Below are positions 26,600-35,422 of a stretch of DNA of 64,000 bases, in pieces. A program made the position numbers and the translations under genes. Position 1 is the first letter of the stretch, and each line of letters opens with the position of its first letter. This stretch comes from JBKEAJ01 sp047972135 (GTDB taxonomy: Bacteria > Bacteroidota > Bacteroidia > Bacteroidales > Prolixibacteraceae), in the NCBI GenBank assembly GCA_047972135.1, contig JBKEAJ010000153.1, positions 1-64,000 on the forward strand, in the 5' to 3' direction. The notes below the pieces were generated by a model. The model saw only the letters and a list, made by a program, of their open reading frames with translations. It searched no databases and had not been told where the DNA came from.

Positions 26600-26670
26600 C
26601 GTCATTGCGAGTAGCCGGCGACGAAGCAATCTTCTGCAACAAAGAACAGATTGCTGCGCTCGCAATGACG
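26600..26670. repeat. 71-bp inverted-repeat element (MITE/REP-like)
   Basis: Ends cgtcattgcgag (26600-26611) and ctcgcaatgacg (26659-26670) are perfect inverted repeats; agcaatct (26625-26632) and agattgct (26648-26655) form an inner pair. The element has the look of common CGTCATTGCGAG-type repeats that are scattered through many genomes. No coding capacity. Confidence 0.75.
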
Positions 26671-27098
26671 ATAGAGGATGGACAGATTGATATTACGATA
26701 CTACAAAGCTGCGATGTGGGCTGTTACAGGCTGAAAGCCTGAATCAGTTCAGCCCATGGCAACGCCATGGGAAAAAATACACCACACTTTCAGTGCTTGA
26801 TATACTAGGAATTATTTTTTCGTAGGGCTTCGCCCAACACTATCAGACACAAGGCTTTCAGCTTTTAATACAGAAAATGCAGATTTAGGGTTTAGTCAGT
26901 AAGACTTAGAGCTTAATAGAAAAGATGTAGACGAAAAAATATAAATATTCCCGTAGGGGATAGATAGAATTGTCGTGAGTCTCTGAAAGTGTGTCGTTGA
27001 TGCCTGAAAAACAAATAATATGCACAGTTTTTAAGAACAACTCTTTAATTGAATAGTTACCGACATCCTTGCAATAAAATAAATAACACAGACTTATA

Positions 27099-27515
27099 CT
27101 AGCACACAAAACTGCAAACTGCCAACTCGTAAGATTTCATGCCAAAACCCATGATACAACCACGACACGCAGCCCCTATAATAGACCTATGCCGAAACTC
27201 CTCTCTACTCAGAGTATTGGAAATGTGTACCTCAACAACCGGAGCTTGCACACCCGATATGGCATCCCTTATGCCTACCGAAGTATGAGTATATGCCCCT
27301 GCATTCAATATTATTCCGTCGAAATCAAAGCCTGCTTCATGGATTTTATCGATAAGCTCACCTTCTATATTCGACTGATAATAAGCTAATTCAATGTCAG
27401 AGAAAGCCTTCTGCAAAATTTCAAAATACTCCTCAAAACTTTGATTGCCATATACCGACGGCTCTCGCTTACCAAGAAGATTTAGATTCGGACCGTTTAT
27501 TATTTGTAGTTTCAT
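27099..27515 (-). CDS. aroQ: 3-dehydroquinate dehydratase, type II
   Basis: Shikimate pathway step three: 3-dehydroquinate to 3-dehydroshikimate. 138 residues, a normal type II monomer (dodecameric enzyme). Motifs: INGPNLNLLGKREPSVYG with the active-site Arg and Tyr, NAGAYTHTSVGIRDAI with the substrate-binding Asn and His, VEVHISN with the catalytic His, and the C-terminal GFGMKSYELA. Preceded by a 62-bp leader that is nearly the same as that of the META gene (27513-27576). Lies 63 bp downstream of the GH32-like gene. Confidence 0.95.
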   Translation of the reverse strand: MKLQIINGPNLNLLGKREPSVYGNQSFEEYFEILQKAFSDIELAYYQSNIEGELIDKIHEAGFDFDGIILNAGAYTHTSVGIRDAISGVQAPVVEVHISNTLSREEFRHRSIIGAACRGCIMGFGMKSYELAVCSFVC

Positions 27516-27576
27516 CTGTTTATATTTTTGCTATAAGCTGGAAGCTATAGGCTTAATGCTTTTGCTGTTTTTAATC
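27513..27576 (-). repeat. Dispersed leader repeat B, aroQ copy
   Basis: Minus strand: from GATTAAAAACAGCAAAAGC through the start codon region ATAAACAGATGAAA, nearly the same over about 62 bp as 35897-35959 upstream of the META gene. It contains a hairpin-forming core (CTATAGCT...AGCTTATAG) and ends on the start codon. Confidence 0.75.
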
Positions 27577-27578
27577 GT

Positions 27579-28973
27579 CTATTCTATTTCTGTAATTATT
27601 AATGACTTGATATAGGCTTCACCGCCTTTTACCGAAACGACAAAATCAACAGCCTTCGCTTCGCTAGAGAACACCAAGCTCTTTACTACAGCTTCGCCAC
27701 CATTGGCAAATACCTCCATGGAGGTCTTATCTATGATTATATCAAAATCAACAATTTTATTGCCCGGCAAAGGATAGGCTGCAGAGTTTCCGGCACTTAC
27801 AAGTTTCCCGTCTTCACTTTCGTACATCACTTGTGCCGCACTCGACCCCCTATGAACTCTAGTGTATAGAGTGAAATAATTACACGAACGCATTTCAACT
27901 GTCCCTTTTATTCTTAGCTTTATCCCCGACACCCCCGCAAAGGGATTTTTACCACCAGGCATTATCAGTTTGTTTTTTATTTCCTTAGATTTTTGCATGA
28001 TTGCAGACAGCTCCTCCATTGGTCTTTGCATCATTACAACATCTCCGCCCTTATCCATCACTGTAACATCGGCAGGCAGTGAACTTTGCCCCCTGAAAGG
28101 CATCTCAGGAAAATTCTCATCCATTAGTGCAATACTCTTATACACATTGCCAAGCTTGCAGAAAACAGGGGAACTCGAAGTTCTGCCATTATCACTCCAT
28201 TTCAATGCTCCTGCCTCGCTAAGGCTCTTACCATCAAAATCTATCGCCTGATAACTACCATTATTGTTTATCACAATCCATGCGGTGGAGTTATCACTCT
28301 TGTTATAGGGCAATAGTGTCGCATTGTCGCAGGCAAGGTCAGACTTAGACAAACTCGTAAAATCCGTAAGGTTATCAGTACTTAATATTTCAATGCTCCG
28401 CTTTTCAGAACCTTTCTCAACAAGTGACAAACTCATATACCACTTATTTCGACTCTCATCAAAAAATACATAAGGTCGTTCTATTTTCTCGTCACTGCGT
28501 TCAGCCAATATCGGATTCTCTGAATACTCCTGCCAAGTCTTGCCCGCGTCATTGGAATAAGACATACAAACACCCTCGCCTATCCTAGTGTAATAAAGCA
28601 ATATACTCGAAGCTCCAGAACTGACAGCACTCAATTTATTTACGTCTATAATTGCAGAACCCGGATAAATTGTACCGTCTTGCTTCTTCTGCATATACTT
28701 GGATTTTACTACGATTTCTTCTTCGCTCCAATTAAGCAAATCCTTGCTAGTGATCTGAGCCAAACTGTAATACGCATCTTCGAGATTGTTATCATTCTTC
28801 TGAAAATAAAGATGATAGGTATCATCAAGTTTTATCAGTCCCGATAGTTTTCCCATCCTGTTTTTCTCGGGAGAATAATGGAAGGCAGGACGGTAGCGCT
28901 CCTGAGTTTCTTGTGATTTTGATACACTTGCAAATGATGCAAACAATAGTATAAATGTCAATATTCGTGTCAT
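27579..28973 (-). CDS. GH32-like protein that lacks the catalytic acids
   Basis: 464 residues with a signal peptide (ILTFILLFASFASVSKS). The overall layout is GH32 (invertase, levanase): five-bladed propeller then a beta-sandwich ending VFANGGEAVVKSLVF, which matches the family's ISLEVFVDGG-like motif. But the first block that should read WMNDPNG is here RMGKLSG (residues 39-45), so the nucleophile Asp position holds Lys. The second block RDP aligns to ERPYVFFDE, with Arg at the Asp, and the third block EC aligns to LACDN with Ala at the acid. I infer a non-hydrolytic binding or degenerate member rather than a frameshifted gene, since the frame is intact. It may still bind fructan or other sugar. 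Confidence 0.75.
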   Translation of the reverse strand: MTRILTFILLFASFASVSKSQETQERYRPAFHYSPEKNRMGKLSGLIKLDDTYHLYFQKNDNNLEDAYYSLAQITSKDLLNWSEEEIVVKSKYMQKKQDGTIYPGSAIIDVNKLSAVSSGASSILLYYTRIGEGVCMSYSNDAGKTWQEYSENPILAERSDEKIERPYVFFDESRNKWYMSLSLVEKGSEKRSIEILSTDNLTDFTSLSKSDLACDNATLLPYNKSDNSTAWIVINNNGSYQAIDFDGKSLSEAGALKWSDNGRTSSSPVFCKLGNVYKSIALMDENFPEMPFRGQSSLPADVTVMDKGGDVVMMQRPMEELSAIMQKSKEIKNKLIMPGGKNPFAGVSGIKLRIKGTVEMRSCNYFTLYTRVHRGSSAAQVMYESEDGKLVSAGNSAAYPLPGNKIVDFDIIIDKTSMEVFANGGEAVVKSLVFSSEAKAVDFVVSVKGGEAYIKSLIITEIE

Positions 28974-29100
28974 ATCTTAATTACTTGATGAGTACAGCCG
29001 ACGAATTAACGCCGTGCTCTGCAAATATAGTTTTTTATCATATTTATTGAAAGATTTTTTTCATATTTCCCTCGTATTATTTAAACGAGAGAATAGAAAC

Positions 29101-29790
29101 TTATTGTATCACCTCGTCAACTCTTAACTTCCTACCCCTAAGCATTTCCCGCTTGCCGACAGGTCCGGGCAGGCGTTCCATCCGAAAACCTACTTGGGCA
29201 AGTGACCTTCGCACTGCCCCTTTGGCACAGTAAGTTACAAAAATCCCATTAACTTTTGTGTGATTGTAAATCTTTTGAAAATGCTCCATCCCCCACAATC
29301 CTTTATCATCTACCTCCTTATCGGGTGCAAAGGCATCGAAAAAAATAAGGTCAAAATATGGAAGTGGACTGAGGTCCAAGGTCTTACAATCAGCATGAAT
29401 AAGCTGAAAATCAGCATACTCGTTTATACTGACAACTCTATCTATACATTTTTTGTCATGTATGCGATTATATAGTCCTCTGTCAATATTTCCCTGTTTT
29501 GAAAGCTCTTTTATCAAATCCTTTGGAATGGGATATTTCTCAACCGTGATATAGTTTATTTTCTGCTTATTTTTCTCTGCCCACTCCATAGCTAGCATAG
29601 CATTCAGACCCGTACCAAACCCCACTTCATATATATTGATGGGAGATGCAGAGCTTTCTTCAAGTCCGTTTTTTATAAATACGTGTAGAGACTCATTTCT
29701 TGCACCGTGTACCGAGTGGTAATGCTCGTCAAGTACTTTGTTATAAAGCGTTAGCGAGGAGTCGGCAGTATGGACTACTTCCAAGTCCAT
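29101..29790 (-). CDS. mnmD: tRNA U34 methyltransferase MnmD
   Basis: SAM-dependent methyltransferase that completes 5-methylaminomethyl-2-thiouridine at the wobble position of certain tRNAs; equals the N-terminal half of E. coli MnmC. 229 residues from the ATG at 29790. SAM motif YEVGFGTGLNAMLAMEWA near residue 58; the acidic motif and FFDAFAPDKEVDDKGLWGME near 150; TYCAKGAVRRSLAQVGF and the conserved PGPVGKREMLRG at the end. I use MDLEVVH as the start; the longer frame would overlap trmB. The gap to trmB is 1 bp, an operon. Confidence 0.92.
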   Translation of the reverse strand: MDLEVVHTADSSLTLYNKVLDEHYHSVHGARNESLHVFIKNGLEESSASPINIYEVGFGTGLNAMLAMEWAEKNKQKINYITVEKYPIPKDLIKELSKQGNIDRGLYNRIHDKKCIDRVVSINEYADFQLIHADCKTLDLSPLPYFDLIFFDAFAPDKEVDDKGLWGMEHFQKIYNHTKVNGIFVTYCAKGAVRRSLAQVGFRMERLPGPVGKREMLRGRKLRVDEVIQ

Positions 29791-29791
29791 A

Positions 29792-30544
29792 TTACAAATC
29801 TTTTGCCGAGCGTCCGAAACTCCGATATTCATCAGGTTCTATCTCAACGTTAGGCTCTTGCCAATCTATCCCTTTCTTATCCAAGCGAAAAGATATGTAT
29901 TTTATGGTGATACCCCTGTCGAGCCACTGTTTTTCGTAGTAGGTCTTAATGTCTGTAAGTATTGTGTCGTGTGCCTGCGTGTAGACATTATCGTACTGCT
30001 CCACTACACTTAGTCCATTCTTCGCAACGAGGGCTTTGGTATATTCATATTGAAATTTACTATCGGTTTTTAAACGGATAATCCCCTCAGGCTTAAGTAC
30101 TGCCTCGTAGCGTTTCATAAAAAATGAAGAAGTCAGGCGTTTGCTGTCTTTTTTCATCTGTGGGTCGGGAAAAGTCAACCAAATCTCATCGACCTCATTC
30201 TTCCCAAAAAAGAAGTTGATAAACTCAATGCGCGTGCGCAAGAAAACAACATTGGAAATATTGGAGCTGTCAGCATCTTTTGCACCTTTCCAAATACGAG
30301 CTCCTTTAATGTCGACTCCGATAAAATTAGTCTCAGGAAATAAGCGCCCAAGCTCAACTGTATACTCCCCCTTCCCGCATCCAAGCTCAAGAACCAGAGG
30401 GTTCTCATTAGCAAACAAACGCCTACTCCATTCACATTGCAACTCATGCCCACTGCTATCAGGAAGCCCATCCTTGAAGGTGTACTGAATAACATTATTC
30501 AGCTGATTTACCTCATCAAATTTCCTGAGTTTATTCTTTCCCAT
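29792..30544 (-). CDS. trmB: tRNA (guanine-N7-)-methyltransferase TrmB
   Basis: Methylates G46 of tRNA. 250 residues from ATG at 30544 (MGKNKLRKFDE). Motifs: LELGCGKGEYTVELGRLFPE (SAM binding, near residue 60), FIGVDIKGARIWKGAKDA, EIWLTFPDPQMKKDSKRL (the TrmB PDP motif) and LTSSFFMKRYEAVLKPEG. The C-terminus ISFRLDKKG is normal. Downstream of gldH by 4 bp, upstream of mnmD by 1 bp: a conserved transcript with ricT-like and holB genes. Confidence 0.93.
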   Translation of the reverse strand: MGKNKLRKFDEVNQLNNVIQYTFKDGLPDSSGHELQCEWSRRLFANENPLVLELGCGKGEYTVELGRLFPETNFIGVDIKGARIWKGAKDADSSNISNVVFLRTRIEFINFFFGKNEVDEIWLTFPDPQMKKDSKRLTSSFFMKRYEAVLKPEGIIRLKTDSKFQYEYTKALVAKNGLSVVEQYDNVYTQAHDTILTDIKTYYEKQWLDRGITIKYISFRLDKKGIDWQEPNVEIEPDEYRSFGRSAKDL

Positions 30545-30548
30545 TGCT

Positions 30549-31034
30549 CTACTGCTCTGAAAAACGTATCTGTATTCCTGCTCCATTAATTGCAGGCAGC
30601 GGGTCCACTCGCATTCCCTGCTCAAAGCTGAAGGTATATTTACCTAATTTCTCAAATTTATAGCCAGTTTTGTATGCTACTGTATTATCAAAATACCCTG
30701 CCACATGCCTGCCCAGCCATTTACCGTCTTCTCGAGCAAGCCGACAATCAAACTTCTCGTTAACAACCTCATTATCCGGATCTACGATTGTCAGAAAAAG
30801 CCATAGGTTTGCAAATTGATATTGTCCCGAATTTCTTATCAGAAAGTTAATGTCGTAAGGCTGCGTATTGTCTTTAATATCAATAGTAAATGTAGCAACT
30901 TCAGTGCTTTTCCATTCATTGCTTTGAAATACGCTGACATCGCTGAAATAAACCCGATCGCCACAGGAGATTATGAGTGTACTGAACAATAAGAGCAAAA
31001 AGGGAAGCTGAAGTCTACGATTGTTTGTTTTCAT
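30549..31034 (-). CDS. gldH: GldH-like lipoprotein
   Basis: 161 residues with lipoprotein signal peptide (PFLLLLFSTLIISCGDRVYF, lipid Cys at about residue 24). Matches GldH: FSDVSVFQSNEWKS, PYDINFLIRNSGQYQFANLW, LWLFLTIVDPD. GldH was identified as a gliding-motility lipoprotein in Flavobacterium johnsoniae, but homologues are general in Bacteroidota including non-gliders, so motility cannot be concluded. Its 5' end overlaps the ricT-like gene by 20 bp. Confidence 0.85.
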   Translation of the reverse strand: MKTNNRRLQLPFLLLLFSTLIISCGDRVYFSDVSVFQSNEWKSTEVATFTIDIKDNTQPYDINFLIRNSGQYQFANLWLFLTIVDPDNEVVNEKFDCRLAREDGKWLGRHVAGYFDNTVAYKTGYKFEKLGKYTFSFEQGMRVDPLPAINGAGIQIRFSEQ

Positions 31035-32334
31035 TGCGTGCCTTGTTACGATTTGCGTTGTTATTCCCTCTTTTGTTAGAGCTTACTCTACTATTATTGT
31101 CATTGTTTCTCCCTTTTTTATCACCTTGCCTGTTATTATTGGGGGCTTGTTGGCTCTGCTTTGAATTAGTGTTCCTATTGTCACGCTCTCTTTTAGGCTT
31201 ATTATTAGCACTTGACGTGTCATTATTTTTTCTCCTATTACGTCTGCTTATTTTCTTCTTTTTTAGATTTTTATCAAAACGAGTAAGACTTTCGTCTGCA
31301 ATTATATCGTTTAGTTTGAAGCCGATATTTGGCTCGGTGCTTTCTTCGCTTATATCTTCGGGAATGATACCCTCACGGTTCTTCTTATATAATTCTTTTG
31401 CAAATTCTACGTCGATACCAATGATACTTGAGGGCTGATTGTCATCTAGTGTGTAGTAGATTATTTCCTTAAAGAAATCTGATTTTACATATACATATTT
31501 CCCTCGTTCAGTCTCTATTGCAGGTTTGTGTTTCGGAAACTTACTTTGCACATCAAGGTAAACATCGGTTTCGTGATTCAGACAGCATTTGAGCTTACCA
31601 CATTGACCTGCCAATTTCTGAGGGGTAAGCGACAATTCCTGAATACGAGCAGCAGTGGTAGAAACCGACGAAAACTTACTCATCCAGGAAGAACAGCAAA
31701 GCTCCCTGCCACAAGGCCCTATACCTCCTATGCGCCCAGCTTCCTGACGTGCGCCGATTTGCTTCATTTCTACCCTGATACTGAAACGGTCCGCCAACAC
31801 GCGTATCAATTGCCGAAAATCAACTCTGCCATCCGCAATGTAGTAGAAAATAGCCTTTGCTCCATCGCCTTGATATTCCACATCCCCGATTTTCATGTCC
31901 AAATCCAAATCTTTCGTTATCTGTCGAGCTCCTATCATCGTTTTTTGCTCGAGCGCAAGAGCGTCTTCCCACTTCTCGACATCATTCGTTCGAGCTTTTC
32001 TGAAAACCTTCCTATACTGGTCTTTGTTCAATGTCGGTCGGCGTTTTTTCATTTGCATTAACACCAAATCGCCTAGCATAGAAACTATGCCAATGTCGTA
32101 GCCCGGATTACCCTCAACAGCAACCATGTCACCAATCTCCAGCTGCAAATCGTTAACATTCTCATAGTAATCAAAACGTGTGTTCTTAAAGCGTACTTCT
32201 ACAAGCCTGTCCGGATTTTCTGTGTTGGGAATATCAGAAAGCCAATCGGTAGACTGTAATTTCCCGCAACAGCCGTTTTTCTGCTTCGTACATCCTCTTT
32301 CTATATTGTAAATATATGATTGTATTTGACTCAT
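31015..32334 (-). CDS. PSP1/RicT-like protein with a basic Asn-rich tail
   Basis: 439 residues. The PSP1 (RicT) core spans residues about 40-300: YYENVNDLQLEIGDMVAVEG, KKRRPTLNKDQYRKVFRKA, and two Cys clusters GPCGRELCCSSW and GQCGKLKCCLNHE that in B. subtilis RicT help hold iron-sulfur clusters within the RicAFT RNase-Y complex. An extra CTKQKNGCCGKLQ lies at the N-terminus. After residue 340 comes a long Lys/Arg/Asn-rich tail with little complexity, probably RNA-binding. No RicA or RicF gene is seen. The neighbouring holB and gldH make a Bacteroidota-conserved order. Confidence 0.88.
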   Translation of the reverse strand: MSQIQSYIYNIERGCTKQKNGCCGKLQSTDWLSDIPNTENPDRLVEVRFKNTRFDYYENVNDLQLEIGDMVAVEGNPGYDIGIVSMLGDLVLMQMKKRRPTLNKDQYRKVFRKARTNDVEKWEDALALEQKTMIGARQITKDLDLDMKIGDVEYQGDGAKAIFYYIADGRVDFRQLIRVLADRFSIRVEMKQIGARQEAGRIGGIGPCGRELCCSSWMSKFSSVSTTAARIQELSLTPQKLAGQCGKLKCCLNHETDVYLDVQSKFPKHKPAIETERGKYVYVKSDFFKEIIYYTLDDNQPSSIIGIDVEFAKELYKKNREGIIPEDISEESTEPNIGFKLNDIIADESLTRFDKNLKKKKISRRNRRKNNDTSSANNKPKRERDNRNTNSKQSQQAPNNNRQGDKKGRNNDNNSRVSSNKRGNNNANRNKARNENKQS

Positions 32335-32459
32335 TAATCAATAAAATTGTGTGTGCTAGCATAAACCAGCTCACGTAAATAAGTTGCAAATTTAAGAATT
32401 ATCCCTCTTCTATACATTATAATAAGCTAAATATTTAATTTTTCACCACAAGTAATGAG

Positions 32460-33602
32460 CTAATTCTTTCTAAGTATTTTCGCCGTTTTCAGTGCCATAT
32501 CCGTGAAAATAATCTTTGCATTGCCATTACGTTGAATCTCTGAATGGCTTCTCTCAAACTCCTGATAGAAATCCCAGATATTACGCTCATTGATAAAACG
32601 TGAGAAATTACTTGCAAAGTCCATCTCTTCATCCGAAATATGTAACATCGTCGGCTCTTGCAGATTTAATATAAAATTGCTCCTGATAAAAGTCAGACTA
32701 TACTCAAGGAATGCTTTCTGCCTCTCTCGTCCTTGTCCTGCCAGTGTGTCTGCCCAAATAAATAAATCACTCCATTGCTTTTTCCACGCCGTACGCATAA
32801 GATTCTTAAAGAATTCAAAATGCTGAGAGTTGTCCTCAAGTCCCTCATCACCCCCTCTCTCAGCCAATTGCATCGCTTTAATCATATTGCCTTCTCCTTG
32901 TAGACTTATCACCTCAAGCTCGTTTTTGTCTCTATCAGGATATTTCTTCGTAAGATAGTTCAATATGTCAGACTTGCCGAATCTCGGTATATCAAGCTCC
33001 TGAGTCCTAGACCGTATAGTATCCAGCAATTTCCCCTCATCTTCGGAAACCAACAGGAAAATTGTCCTCTCAGGTGGCTCTTCCAAAATTTTAAGTATCT
33101 TGTTTGAACACTCCACCTGCATTTTCTCAGGAAGCCAGATTATAACAGTCTTATAAAGAGATTCATAGGATTTTAAACTGAGCTTTTTTATTATCTCCGA
33201 ACTTTCACTGCTATAAATAGTACCCTGTGAATTACCTGCTCCTATGTGACTAAGCCACGAAAATAACGAGAAATAAGGAGTCTTGCGAAACATCGATACC
33301 CACTCGCTTAGATAGTCTATCGACTTCACACTGCTCGAACCCTTTTTAACTACCGGATATACAAACATCAAATCAGGGTGGGCGAACTTTCTATACTTTT
33401 TGCACGACTTACATTCACCGCAGGAATCCGATGCACTGCGATTTACACAATTGAGATATTGTGCATAGGCAATGGCTAATGCCAGTTTACCGTTGCCCTC
33501 AGATCCAACAAATAATTGTGCATGGCTTATCCTATCGCTGACCACCGTCTGTATGAGATGCGCTTTTACTCCTTCTTGTCCCTCGATATCAGCAAATCTC
33601 AT
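32460..33602 (-). CDS. holB: DNA polymerase III subunit delta' (HolB-like)
   Basis: Clamp-loader subunit. 380 residues: an AAA+ domain beginning FADIEGQEGVKAHLIQ and VGSEGNGKLALAIAYAQYLN, which is a degenerate Walker A (Lys kept, Ser/Thr replaced by Leu), as expected for the non-hydrolysing delta' subunit; the zinc-binding CGECKSCKKYRKFAHPD near 80; KILEEPPERTIFLLVSE (SRC region replaced); and DTIRSRTQELDIPRF. The last 120 residues are the collar. Located upstream of the ricT-like gene, a common Bacteroidota order. Confidence 0.9.
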   Translation of the reverse strand: MRFADIEGQEGVKAHLIQTVVSDRISHAQLFVGSEGNGKLALAIAYAQYLNCVNRSASDSCGECKSCKKYRKFAHPDLMFVYPVVKKGSSSVKSIDYLSEWVSMFRKTPYFSLFSWLSHIGAGNSQGTIYSSESSEIIKKLSLKSYESLYKTVIIWLPEKMQVECSNKILKILEEPPERTIFLLVSEDEGKLLDTIRSRTQELDIPRFGKSDILNYLTKKYPDRDKNELEVISLQGEGNMIKAMQLAERGGDEGLEDNSQHFEFFKNLMRTAWKKQWSDLFIWADTLAGQGRERQKAFLEYSLTFIRSNFILNLQEPTMLHISDEEMDFASNFSRFINERNIWDFYQEFERSHSEIQRNGNAKIIFTDMALKTAKILRKN

Positions 33603-33617
33603 ATCGCAAACTATTTG

Positions 33618-35324
33618 TTATTTGACTATGCTTCTGAAAGAATCGCTGTCGGCAAACTCTATAAACTCTACATCTTTTTTTGCCATAGTTCTATAAGTAT
33701 CATCCATGTTAATAGCTTTTTGAAGCTCCCCACATACAGTAGTGATATTGCCGACCCTGGCACCAACTATCGCCATCAAATAGTGATTTAATGCACTTTC
33801 ATCAGAACTCTTTATCGCATTCTCGGCATCAGAATATCTTTCTAAGATGATGTTGACTAATGCCTCGTTGGAACTGTTTGTACCTTTAAGATAGCTTGCC
33901 GCTTTGCTGTAGTCGCCTTTCGACAAATACAAAGTCCCCAAATTATAATCCAATTCCTTGATACCTTTCCCCGTCGCATCACTCAGCAAGCCCTCTGCCT
34001 TGTCGATGTCGCCCTGATACAAAGCTATTGCTCCCAAGTTATTCTTTACAACTGCACTCGAAGGCTTAAGCTCTAAAGCTTTCTCAAAGTTATTTTTTGC
34101 CTCGTCGTAAACTCCTTTTTTTACTAAGGCGCAACCTTTATTGTTATAGCCCTCCCAGTCGTCGGGATGCATCCTTATGTAGGTGCTGTAATATAACAAC
34201 TTCCTGTCGTTGTCTGTACCAATAGTAGCAGCATATAGCAACTCTTCTTCCGACAAAGAACTCGGGTCGCTGTTTGCCAACTGCACTATCTCCTCGTCAG
34301 ACCTCCCCGTTTTCTTTATTCGAGTTGTAATCTTTGAACGTCTCAGCTTGGGAAGTACCTCCTCGGCAACTTCGTCGAAAGTTTGTGCCAGATTCCTCAT
34401 CTCTCGTTCCCTTACCTCAGGGTCGTCATACATTGACAAAACTCTCAATATAAGCTCCTTGTCCTCTATATCCGACGTTTCGAGATACTGCTTAAAACCT
34501 TCCCAATCTTCGGCTGTGAATTTCGTCCTGATGTCACTGCCTTCAATTCGCAAACGCAAAAGCTGATCTTCCATAAATTCCTCCGACTCGTCTTTCCTGC
34601 TTTTAGACAACTTTTCGTTGAAACTCGTCTTTCCCTCGGGTGAGGCATATCCCGACACTTGTATGTCCTCAATGTCTTGCTTATCGTCCCAATTTGCCTG
34701 TGATAAATAAAACTTCAACAAACGAACATCTTCCGATGCCATCTCTTTGTTAGAGTCCAGATTATATCTATTAACCAGAAAATGAATATCAGCTTCATGA
34801 TCTTCGTATGTAGTCCGCTCAAAACCATGATCCCCAAAAGACGACAATGGCAACACTGATAGCAGTGTTGACGTAGCAACAACCCCGTCGGCAATCTTGA
34901 TGGGTTTTATCTTTATCGCTTTTTTCTTCTGACGTGCCGTAAGGTCGATATATAACTCCGAACGACGCATCGCCTCATCGTAATCTATTTCTCCGTCGTA
35001 GTTATACGAAGCCCCTTTGTCAAACGAGATAGTCATTGCATTGCCCCTGACATTATCCCCCTGAAAAGAGATAGTCTCCAGTCGAGTCTCATTATCTCCG
35101 TATCGCAACACAGGAGTAGCCTCCAAACTGGCATTCTTTAAAAAATATTTCTCGGGGAAATTGGCTGTTAAATCAAATTTTACTTCTCCACCTTTTGTCT
35201 CCAACACTTGTGGGTCTAACTGAAAATTTATTTTGTCGGCATTCTCGCTCATGCTTGTAAGACTTGAACACCCACCAAGCACCAGAGTGCCTGCTCCCAA
35301 CAATATCAAGGATATTTGCTTCAT
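33618..35324 (-). CDS. Lipoprotein with OmpA-like and TPR domains
   Basis: 568 residues from the ATG at 35324 (MKQISLILL). Lipoprotein signal LLGAGTLVLGGCSSL with Cys at about 19. A beta-rich N-terminal domain (about 30-170), an OmpA-like part around IQVSGYASPEGKTSFNEKLS near 230 that recalls the peptidoglycan-binding D-R motif region, then TPR units from about 410 (DDWEGYNNKGCALVKKGVYD, NFEKALELKP, LGAIALYQGDIDKAEGLL). Such proteins are lineage-specific and are thought to link outer membrane and peptidoglycan; this is inferred. The longer frame to 35372 starts before a reasonable signal peptide and is not used. Confidence 0.8.
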   Translation of the reverse strand: MKQISLILLGAGTLVLGGCSSLTSMSENADKINFQLDPQVLETKGGEVKFDLTANFPEKYFLKNASLEATPVLRYGDNETRLETISFQGDNVRGNAMTISFDKGASYNYDGEIDYDEAMRRSELYIDLTARQKKKAIKIKPIKIADGVVATSTLLSVLPLSSFGDHGFERTTYEDHEADIHFLVNRYNLDSNKEMASEDVRLLKFYLSQANWDDKQDIEDIQVSGYASPEGKTSFNEKLSKSRKDESEEFMEDQLLRLRIEGSDIRTKFTAEDWEGFKQYLETSDIEDKELILRVLSMYDDPEVREREMRNLAQTFDEVAEEVLPKLRRSKITTRIKKTGRSDEEIVQLANSDPSSLSEEELLYAATIGTDNDRKLLYYSTYIRMHPDDWEGYNNKGCALVKKGVYDEAKNNFEKALELKPSSAVVKNNLGAIALYQGDIDKAEGLLSDATGKGIKELDYNLGTLYLSKGDYSKAASYLKGTNSSNEALVNIILERYSDAENAIKSSDESALNHYLMAIVGARVGNITTVCGELQKAINMDDTYRTMAKKDVEFIEFADSDSFRSIVK

Positions 35325-35422
35325 CGTATTTACTTTTCTTTTGTTTATCGTATTTATAGTTTTCCTTGCCACAAAGTTAACAATAAAGAACAGTCAAACA
35401 ATAAGTTTTCACTTTTTAATCC

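Larger units (their letters stand above)
26246..27098. other. Repeat-rich intergenic region, no gene
   Basis: About 850 bp between two minus-strand genes. It holds four tandem TTTATGG heptamers (26373-26400), a hairpin (26556-26575), a 71-bp inverted-repeat element (26600-26670), and palindrome-like pieces such as gcccatggcaacgccatgggaa near 26752-26773 and gtagggcttcgccc near 26822-26836. A 67-codon minus-strand frame (26906-27109) overlaps the 3' end of aroQ by 11 bp and has no recognisable feature. Looks like an accumulation of small repeats rather than genes. Confidence 0.6.

Noticed and set aside
26906..27109. 67-codon minus-strand frame
   Set aside because: Overlaps the aroQ end, has low-complexity composition and no start context; it lies in repeat-rich DNA.
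31025..31438. 137-codon Leu-rich frame opposite the RicT-like tail
   Set aside because: Shadow of the Asn/Lys/Arg-rich tail of the real gene on the other strand.
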